Part shown: one piece after another, positions 55,301 to 64,000 of the stretch
Position numbering within the stretch: the first letter of the stretch is position 1
How the letters are laid out: every line of letters begins with the position of its first letter
Source of the DNA: Trichoplax sp. H2
Taxonomy: Eukaryota; Placozoa; Uniplacotomia; Trichoplacea
Length of the DNA stretch: 64,000 bases
NCBI GenBank assembly: GCA_003344405.1
Contig: NOWV01000030.1
Coordinates: 434,001-498,000 of the forward strand
Direction: 5' to 3'
Made by a program: the position numbers and the translations under genes
The notes under the pieces: model-generated
What the model saw: only the letters and a program-made list of their open reading frames with translations
What the model was told of the DNA's origin: nothing
Database searches by the model: none

Positions 55301-58169
55301 TGAATTTAAGCGCTGTAGAAAATGTCTGCCCGGAGGTAAGCTTATAATTGAGATAAAATTTGATTTAGACTAGGTACGACATTCCATACGGGTTAAATTT
55401 CGGAATTCCTTTTAAATTTATTTCTTCGTAATTGCCACTAATGAGGTCAATTCTAACATTTAGTAATTCAAAGTACCTTCAAAATTCAATTTACTTTGCT
55501 TCGATTTAGTAGCATAAGGGTTTAGCATAGGCTTAAAATATTGCAGTAGATTAACAGAATACTTTGGTAATAGAACAGGATATGCACATATTAGTATCTC
55601 AATTTTAATGGAAAGCATATACAACTCATTAATATGATAGTCGTATCATACGGGTACTATCAGGCTTAATTTATTCCATGGCAGCAATGCATAAATTTTT
55701 AAAATTGTAATTTATTGCACTATACCAAACATAGAGCTAACGAACGATCATACTATTCTAGTTTCTATCATGTCATCAAAGACATACATAGATTGTTTCA
55801 GATCATAAAAATTGAGATGCTGTTTCAGTTATAATATACAATAATTGTCAAGTTAAAAGTTAAATTATAATTAGATCACTTAAGTGAACCATTTCAATTC
55901 TTCTGGATAAATTATGTACAAATTTTCAATTTTCATCATTAGTTTGAAATTTACTAAATTAGTCATCAGTGTTTACTAACTGTATATCATGGTTATCTAT
56001 GATAAGAATTTTTTCATATATATATTTTCACGTGCGAGTGTATGTAAACAACTTTAGCGGATGCTAGCTGGTTTTCGGTGTTGGCGGTGTGATTTAATAT
56101 TTCCATTTTGTTACTTCTGTAGATTGACTTCAATTCCTATTTGAAATTAATGTTTGGCCGAGTTATTCCTTACGACGAACCTGTTATAAATTATGCAATG
56201 AACTATTTTAAAAGAATGAACGACTTACTCACCAATACAACCAAAGAGTAAGCTCAATATATGCAATCTCTAGCTCCGACTAGTATTACTCAATTCGCCA
56301 TATATTTTATGAACTTTACTTGTATACCTGTGGTGTTTTTCATTTTAAAATACGCTTTCTAAGAATTTCTTTTTTACTGGATCAATTTCTACTCAGGACA
56401 TTAAATAATTATCTAATTTGGCATTTCGTGAAGACATTTGCACCAGCTGCAGACTCATACCTTCAAGCAGCTTTTAATAGATATAATCTAGCCATTGGTG
56501 GTAGACAAACAACAGGCTCACAGGGACTAATTTGTTCATCTAGGACCGATGCTGCCCTAGGCATGGCTGTCGGTGCTATGTTCGTAAAAGATTCCTTTCC
56601 AGGTCAAAGTCGTACAACGGTATTTAATAATTGCCTGATATGAAATATTTTATTACTATTAATCTATATAGATGTGTTTACATCACATTGTAAATAGTAA
56701 CGAACATTCGTATAGTTACTGGTTCAACTGTAATATCCATTAATTACTTGTTGTCATACACCACTAGGGACAAAGTAAGTCTACACACGCCAATGCTGAC
56801 GAAAAACGCCTCTTACTAACGTAAAGAGACGAGATTAGCTATATCACTTAACAGTTCAGCTTCTATGACCGAATACTATTGTATAGTTATATCGTCACTG
56901 ATAGTGTAGACGTTCTAAAGTTATAGAAATTAATATGAATATTGTTTATTAAAGACTTCATATAAGATAATTAAAAATTCCTGTTATCATTAACTAATAG
57001 TAAACTAATAAAGAGCTTAGCTCTTAGCACAAATGACAATTCAACACCTTAACAATATAATTAATTAAACGTAATCAATTATCAAGAACACTAGCAGTGC
57101 ATTATGATATTAATCGAAGACTAAGCAGGTTACATGAAGAAATGATAATTAATTAATAAAACGCCAATTCACACTAACAATATTTAATATTACTTAATAA
57201 TTACGACAAGCTTACGCATCATAACAATTGTATTTTAATGATTAGGCCATCAAAATGGTAGAAGATATTCGGAATGCATTCATTGCGGAGCTTCCCAACT
57301 TATTTTGGATGGATAATCAAACACGATCTGTAGCAGCAGATAAAGCAAGAGCTGTTATAGCACAAGTTGGTTATCCGGCATTTATTTTGAATGGCACCAG
57401 ATTGTCTAATTTCTACGCTAATTTCTCCGTTAATGATAGTTATTATTTTATTAATACTGTTCGTCGGAGAGCTTATGCTTTACAGCTTAATATAGCTCGT
57501 CTTGGCAAACCTTATGATAAAAAAGCATGGATAGCAACTCCATCAACAGTGAATGCATTTTACAGCCCACCAAGAAACCGTATCACCATTCCAGCTGGTA
57601 TCTTACAATCGCCAGTTTATAGTAATGACTACCTACGAGTGTTAAATTATGGTGCAATCGGATCTGCTATAGGCCATGAATTTACACATGGCTTCGATAA
57701 TATAGGCGGCCGTTACGATAAAGATGGTAACTTAAGACAGTGGTGGAGTGATAAAATATTAAAGAATTTCAACCAAAAATCTCAATGCCTAGTCAATCAA
57801 TATTCCAATTACACCTACTTTGGTTTAAATCTTCGGGGTTATGCAACTTTAAGTGAAAATATTGCTGATAATGGCGGTCTTGGACAATCATATCGAGCCT
57901 ACCAAAAGTACGTTAAAGCATACGGACCAGAGAAACAACTACCTGGTATTCCACTGACAAATGAGCAATTATTCTTTACTGCTTTTGCTCGCGTCTGGTG
58001 CACAGCAGATAAGGAATATTATGGTAAATATTATGTTTCGAGCAATGTCCACTCACCACCGAAATTTCGAGTTTTAGGAACACTTCGTAATTCTGTAGAA
58101 TTTGCGAATGCTTTCAAATGTCCCCTTGGATCACCTATGAATCCCGTAAAGAAATGTAAAGTATGGTAG
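52352..58169 (+). CDS. M13 family zinc metallopeptidase (neprilysin/ECE-like), 7 exons
   Basis: Exons 52352-53026, 54768-54830, 54997-55116, 55249-55335, 56123-56247, 56397-56619 and 57246-58169 join in phase to 738 aa, a normal length for neprilysin or ECE. It is a type II membrane ectoenzyme that cleaves small extracellular peptides. A cytoplasmic tail of about 28 residues precedes one membrane helix (about 29-53), then the family start CxxxxC and DPCHDFYSYACGRW. The active site is complete: H575-E-F-T-H579 and E635-N-I-A-D639 (zinc ligands H575, H579, E635; catalytic E576). The substrate-binding NAF is at 534-536, and the C-terminus is CKVW with the family cysteine. Several NxS/T sites lie in the ectodomain. 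A second M13 gene follows in tandem at 61472 with the same first exon breaks. Which vertebrate member it matches best cannot be decided by eye. Confidence 0.96.
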
Positions 58170-61100
58170 ACACGCTCTTTTACTCTTATTAATTTTAACG
58201 GTTTGATATCTTAACGCAAGCCATTCTCGATCTGCGTTGGATTTTCCCTAGATAACTTTAGTGTGGATAAAATAAAAATACTGGGTTGATAGTCAGACTT
58301 ATTATACCTCCTATATGATAATAACGGGTAAATTCTATAGAGCTGATGCTTACATTTGTGTTGCTATTGATAATAAATCTACTTTCTAAATTGAACCCAA
58401 TAAGAGCAGTATTTAAAACCATACCATTAAGTATAGAATTTTTTTTATCTACAGTAAAATAAGACAGTATATTTCTATACTCAATACACTTAAGTTATTT
58501 CATTTGTATTATTATAGATTGCTTAATTTTAAAAGATACATTATGTCCTAATTTAACTAATGAATACTGATTTAACACGTATACGGAATGTAAAACGTTG
58601 CTTTATCTATACTAAAGCAGTTTACTAGTCGCTTCATAAACTCCGATTAGATGGATGATCCAGTTATAAAAATTGTTGTATTATGTATATTATTTTGACC
58701 CCATTACCTGATCTTAAAAGTAGCATCGGCGATATTTACTGCCTACTAATTAAGTTAACTTGCTACTAGATCGGAACAATCCTATATTTGCAAACTGTGG
58801 AATTATAATAAACACTGGCAAAAGTACACTATGTCAGCATAGATATAAATGAGAATGCATTATTCACGCTGTATAAGAAGTTAAACATCTTGCTGTAGTT
58901 GCAATTATTTAAGTTTATTAATAATTATAGGCTTAAAATAGAATGAACAAAGACAAAAAAAATTGTTACATCATAAGAGGATGCTACATCATAGTCTGCG
59001 AAATAAATTTGATCTGCTAAAATAGAGATTTAGCAATTGCATCAACCAAATTTTTACTTTATGAGGAATTAAAATATATTTTAGAATTGTATCAGTGTTA
59101 AAATTATTTCTTTTATTAATTAAGTGATAGTGAAGTTAAATTTTAAAGAAATTTTTCGCAAAATTGATCCTGTAGTAACGGTTGTTTCGGATGCTAAAGT
59201 CGAAAATTGTTTGGTAGCCTAGATTTAGTGAAATGTAACAACTGACTGACACTTAGAGATTGTGAATCACTTGAGATATAGATTATTTATGGCATTAGTA
59301 AACTTACATCGAAAAATGTATATGCGATTAATTAGTAAACTCCATTGATATCAATAATGCGAAAATTAATTTCAGCTCGTTATTTTTGCAGTTTATTATT
59401 GCCTTGAAGCCATGTTCTACATAGCAAGTTTCGTTTCATACATTGAAATTGATCATTTATTGCTTATTCGAATAGTTTATGAAATTTTAGCTTAGATCTC
59501 CCTTAGAAGAGTACGACTTAGTGTACCTTAAACCAAATTAGGAAGAATTTATAAATATAAATACAAATTCATACGTGAGAGAGTGCGATTTGACGACTCC
59601 AAACGGATAGCATCTTAGCTTTCTACTTCATTGTTAAGTAATTCAATAAATTATCTTAGTTATATTTCTGATTAGGATTATTCGATCAATACTGATTGCA
59701 TTTCTTCAGAATTTTCATTGCTGTTATCGTACGGACACTCCATAACTTTCGTAAAATAGTTTGATGGAGAACAGGTCATAAAGAACTAAATGCAGGCTTT
59801 TGCAGGTACTTCCTATCTAAGTTATACTATTTCTCCTATAATTATTTTTTGAACAAAGTAATTATGCCGCTAAACTAATATTGACATTCACTAATGACTT
59901 TTCATGAAATTCGATAGCTTATAGCTTGCAATATAATTTTGCATAAGAAAGATTTCTATTGTAACAGTTATGACTGCAGAAAAAGTATATTATGATTGAA
60001 GTAAACATTTTGTAAGTGATTAATCTTTCACTGGAGAATAATTACTATATACTGCTTCTTTTATCTTAGACATTATCATATAGATTATAAATTAGATTAC
60101 AGAGGTTATAATAGCAAATGGAATCTTTATGATAATGTTAAAACTAAAACATTTGTCAAGGACGTCGTAAGATACTGCGAAAAATTTATCGCCTAGATAG
60201 TATAAAATTAAAGGCGTCGCTTAATACGGGAATTTACAGTGATTAATGCGGTCTACGCTTAGTCTATTCATAGATAGAATCGAAATATCCGTTATTCTAA
60301 GTTTGAAGAAATGAAGCCCTTACATATTACTAAGATACTTGAAGACTGTCTGATCCACAGCTATTAAAGATGGAGAGGCGGATATAATTGTTGTTGCCTT
60401 GACGTTGCAGTACTTATTTGCTACAATATGGTTTGTTCTACGTAATTGCTGAATCATGATATACAGTGATATAATGCCATAAATACTTATAAATTGAAGA
60501 TGGAGAGGCGGATACAATTGTTACCTTGACATTGCAGTACTTATTTACTGTGATATAGTTTTATTTACGTAATTGTTAAATCATGTCATACAATGATATC
60601 ATGAGATAAACACTTATAATATTCCATCTACTCAGCCATGGCATTACTTAAAGTGGCTTATCAAGAGATAATAATAGGGAAACTGGAGGCATGGCATGGA
60701 ATATTTCAATATTAAAATATTACGCGATAATTCTTTACCATCAAGGAAAAGTTTTCTCCTCTATCTTTCCATCTGTCTCTTTTATAAATGATCTAAAAAT
60801 GCTGAAAAATCAAACTTAAGTACTCTAGATGTTAGATTAATAGGCGTTGGTATGAAGCATATGAGGTTTTATAAACAATTTCGCGTTGATTAAAGGATAA
60901 TGAAGTTGTAAGCTTAAATGCATAAGGCTGCAGCAATGTTTACACGTATTAATTAAGTTTATTAATATATATTGGCTAAATTTACTTTGCAAAAGAATAG
61001 GAAGTGAGGGTTAAATACCATAATATATTCATAAACTAAAAATTATGACGTAAATCGAACCGTGTTTTAGAAAGCGAAGTAGCAATTTATTCGATTAAAG

Positions 61101-61471
61101 TACAAAATTCATGGAAAAATTCTATTTGCTTTAAATGAGGTTACCCGTACCAGGCGTATTTAATCACGTGTATATTAAAAGCAAACGTATAGCCCAATCA
61201 TTTTCTTTAATTTCTTTGAAAGACTCTAATGTAAACAGTATTTATGTAAGCATAATTATTTTAAATCATTAAGACTCTATTGTATCATTTATAAATTCAG
61301 ATAAAATTTAAATTACCATATATTTCTTCTATATAGTAGTAAAATATGAATTGCCGAGATTTTTTAACACTTCTCCAGTATTAATTCTTAACGACGGCGT
61401 GGTAGCCAGGGCCGTGAAGTTTTCGCATTTAGCACTAATTGTTGCGATATTAATACGCTATTGAAAAAGAT
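58170..61471. other. AT-rich spacer between the two M13 genes
   Basis: No gene seen. It holds a 130-bp imperfect tandem duplication (60367-60620). The last hundred bases, slightly GC-richer, are probably promoter and leader of the second M13 gene. Confidence 0.6.
60367..60620. repeat. 130-bp imperfect tandem duplication
   Basis: Units begin at 60367 and 60497 with AAGATGGAGAGGCGGATA and share GCAGTACTTATTT and ACGTAATTG in order. They differ by small indels and substitutions. Confidence 0.85.
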
Positions 61472-64000
61472 ATGTCTTCCAAACGAGAATTAGGAGAAAA
61501 TTTTGAAGGAGTACAACAATCGAAAGTTCGAGTCGTCAAAGGTGTTCAAGATCGTACACTAGTTATTTTCTTGTTCGTCTTGGTATTATTGCTTGCTATT
61601 GGACTTGTTGTGGCTATAGTTGTCATCAAAGGTCATACAAGGACTATCTATGTCTACAATAACACTGCTACTACAAGCAATGTCTGCACTACTTCCAGTT
61701 GTTATGCTACGTCATCTGAAATCTTAGGCACCCTTAATACATCCGTTAATCCGTGTGAAAATTTTTACGAATATGCTTGTGGTGGCTGGCTTTCTAAAAA
61801 TGACATTCCTGACGATCGATCTACCTACAACACATTTACTACCGTTTCGGTGAAAAATGAGAAAGTCATGAGAAGAGTCTTTAATGTTAACTATAAAAAT
61901 CAATCTGGTGTAGGTGAACAGAAAGCCATCAAATATTATCATTCCTGTTTTAATGATCTTTATACCGAGAATAGAAGCCGCATTGATTTAATGAACATGA
62001 TTAAAGACCTAGGCGGATGGAGTGTTGTACCAAGCATCATGCCAGTCAATTTAAATACTTGGCAATATAATCCAGTTTTAGCTAAAATCTCAGCCAAATA
62101 TGATGTCAATCCTCTTTTCAATGTCTGGGTTGGTTCAGACTTAAGAGATTCTAAGAAAACTGTTATTACGGTCAGTGTAATATTTATGATGATTACTTTC
62201 AAAAGTTAAACATATTACCTTTAATACTGTCTTGCAATCAGATTTTTTAAATTGGTGATTTCAATAAAGATCCCTGATGGTGTCTTTGTGAATAATATTA
62301 GATTAGATATTGACTACGTAGGGGGCAATCTTGGCTGGAAAAATTAGAATTGCGTAGTTTTTAGATTCAAATTAGCTAGGCTGTTTGAAATTAACTGCTC
62401 CTCGTATATTTGTATTTTATGCTACTAAAGTGTACTTTCATTCACGTACGGTATCGCATCTTCGCAATGGTTGGATAATAGTATAGCCTATATCAAATTA
62501 CATTCGGTATTTTGTGACTCAAAGTCCTCGTCCTGCTAGTTTTGATTGCCCGTACTCTTCGTTCGTAGTTTAAGGCGTTTCTAGCATATTTATTTGCACA
62601 AGCCGTAGATTAGGCCTTGCTATTACGATGCTTTGGGATAACAAAATCAACAATAGTAAAACTGCAAAGTAGTCAGCAGCTAACATGCTTTATTTAAGGG
62701 AATAAAAATGGGCTATAGAAATTGATGTTAGCAGTGATTTATTGGTAATACTTTCGGTATTCGATCTCTTATAAATGTTAAATACTTTTGATATTTCTTA
62801 CTTATTTTCAACATTAATGATAATAAACAAATACTACCGTACAACAAGAATTGATAATAAAAGAATGGATTGATTGGAATGAGTAAAGGTTATAGTGGAA
62901 GGAGATGGGTTCTTTCTGCACTGTATTAATCCATTCTCAATTATACTGCCCCGTGCTATTTACAAATTAACGCGGAAAACGATTATTAAATCTCTGTAGA
63001 GAATTAGCTGATTTAATAGGAATATGACTCTTATTTATAATTTTGATATTTAGGTTCTGTAAATACTAGAAAATTTTGTACGGTCTAAAATTTCGTTATC
63101 ATGAATTAATGTTAAGAAGTACGACGAGAAGGATAGTTTAAAGCTCCTATAATTACTAAAATTAAAAGCATGATACAGAATACCTATTAGAATATAGATT
63201 ACTTAAAATACTATCATACTGTACTACAAAAAATTTAAATTGGAACCGATCTTGTTATCAGAATGGATAATGAGGTTATGATAGTTATGTCGTATATTAA
63301 ATACAAGCCAGTATAAACCCGACGTAGCTGCATGTACATAGATTGTTCTATTTTTCTAGATTTAACGCTTTAAGCAGAAAGCATTCGATTTGAGTGGCAT
63401 AAATTCATTCAATAATAATTACATTTAATTCTAAGAAAAAAAATAGTCTTTAAGGTAGACTAATAATTCTAAATTTTAATACGATACTAGGTATTAATTT
63501 ATTCCCTATGCAACTTGCACGATTATTCAAGTTAATTTTAAAAACCAATACTGAAGCTAAACAATTGCCATTGAGCTAGTTTCATGTTTTTCAAAATTGT
63601 TTCTGTGATATTTGTTAGCTAGCATTCGAGTGAAATAACGTTAGTATCTCTATCGAAGTTATTAATTAAATTCTACTTATTTAATAGACGACACAAGGTG
63701 GCCTTACTCTTCCAGGAGTCCGATATTATACAGTCAATGAGACACATTTTGTAAGAAGAAATAATTGCAACTACATCTGAGTAGTGATACCATACTAATG
63801 TAAATTGCACTAAGTCAGCTACTATCGAATAATGTTCAATGACAGATAAATATTTGATGTACTTAGGCCGTCGTTGCATTTATTGAGTATATGACTGATA
63901 TTGCTATGATAATGGGAGCAACAAATAGAACTGCAACCAGAGCTAAAATGGTGGATGTTTATCGCTTTGAGAAAAAAATCGCCAGAGTAAGTATAAGCTT
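61472..64000 (+). CDS. Second M13 family metallopeptidase, 5' part only (runs off the window)
   Basis: Exons 61472-62170, 63688-63750 and 63867-63986 join in phase to the first 294 aa; the gene continues past 64000 after a GTAAGT donor at 63987. It shows the same type II layout as its neighbour: a tail of about 28 residues, a membrane helix (about 29-52), a CTTSSC pair and NPCENFYEYACGGWL. Further matching blocks are LGGWSVVPSIMPVN, AKISAKYDVNPLFNVWVG, TTQGGLTLPG and EYMTDIAMIMGATNRT. Exons 2 and 3 are exactly the same length (63 and 120 nt, phase 0) as in the first gene, so this is a tandem duplicate. The zinc-site exons lie outside the window, so activity cannot be judged. Confidence 0.94.

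Noticed and set aside
52330-61412. Shared leader motif of the two M13 genes (TACCACGC-like)
   Set aside because: The match is short and in opposite orientation in the two leaders, so chance is the best explanation.

Overview
The window is eukaryotic nuclear DNA from an animal. It is AT-rich and its genes carry GT-AG introns. LZIC, a SPEN protein with four RRMs and a SPOC domain, a Y-box cold-shock protein, a swiprosin-type EF-hand protein, class A GPCRs and M13 metallopeptidases together point to Metazoa. Low GC, many introns of 76-102 bp, intron-less GPCRs and a tandem M13 pair would fit an early-branching animal such as a placozoan. That placement is inference; no rRNA or mitochondrial marker is present.

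Layout. (1) 1-17,640 is gene-poor and very AT-rich, with two single-exon rhodopsin-type GPCRs (4885-5862 plus, 12292-13338 minus). (2) 17,640-48,430 is gene-dense, with five conserved genes all on the plus strand: LZIC (6 exons), a SPEN homologue (12 exons), a Y-box protein (6 exons), EFHD1/2 (3 exons) and eIF5A (2 exons). I reconstructed all five exon by exon with consistent phase. LZIC (190 aa) and eIF5A (153 aa) come out at the expected family length. (3) 48,430-64,000 returns to AT-rich sequence, with two tandem plus-strand M13 (neprilysin/ECE-like) genes; the second runs off the window.

The central block differs from its flanks in one striking way. Its intergenic spaces and long first introns contain many arrays of the pentamer GTACW (W = A or T), for example near 18.1, 22.7, 32.3-32.9, 33.7, 39.8, 40.2, 41.2 and 45.0-45.4 kb. 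The motif is its own reverse complement apart from W, so the arrays read alike on both strands, form perfect palindromes and contain no stop codon in any frame. Two arrays lie directly downstream of two copies of an unclassified dispersed element of about 390 bp (17.6 and 31.8 kb). A third sits in the middle of a 670-bp foldback structure (39.4-40.1 kb) that carries a 3 x 37-bp tandem repeat.

The genes do not form one pathway. SPEN (RNA binding and co-repressor recruitment), the Y-box protein (mRNA packaging) and eIF5A (translation elongation) act in gene expression. LZIC and EFHD are small regulators. The GPCRs and M13 peptidases act at the cell surface, where M13 enzymes typically degrade or mature peptide signals of the kind GPCRs detect; no direct link between these particular genes can be read from the sequence. 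No tRNA, rRNA, CRISPR array or prokaryotic feature was found.
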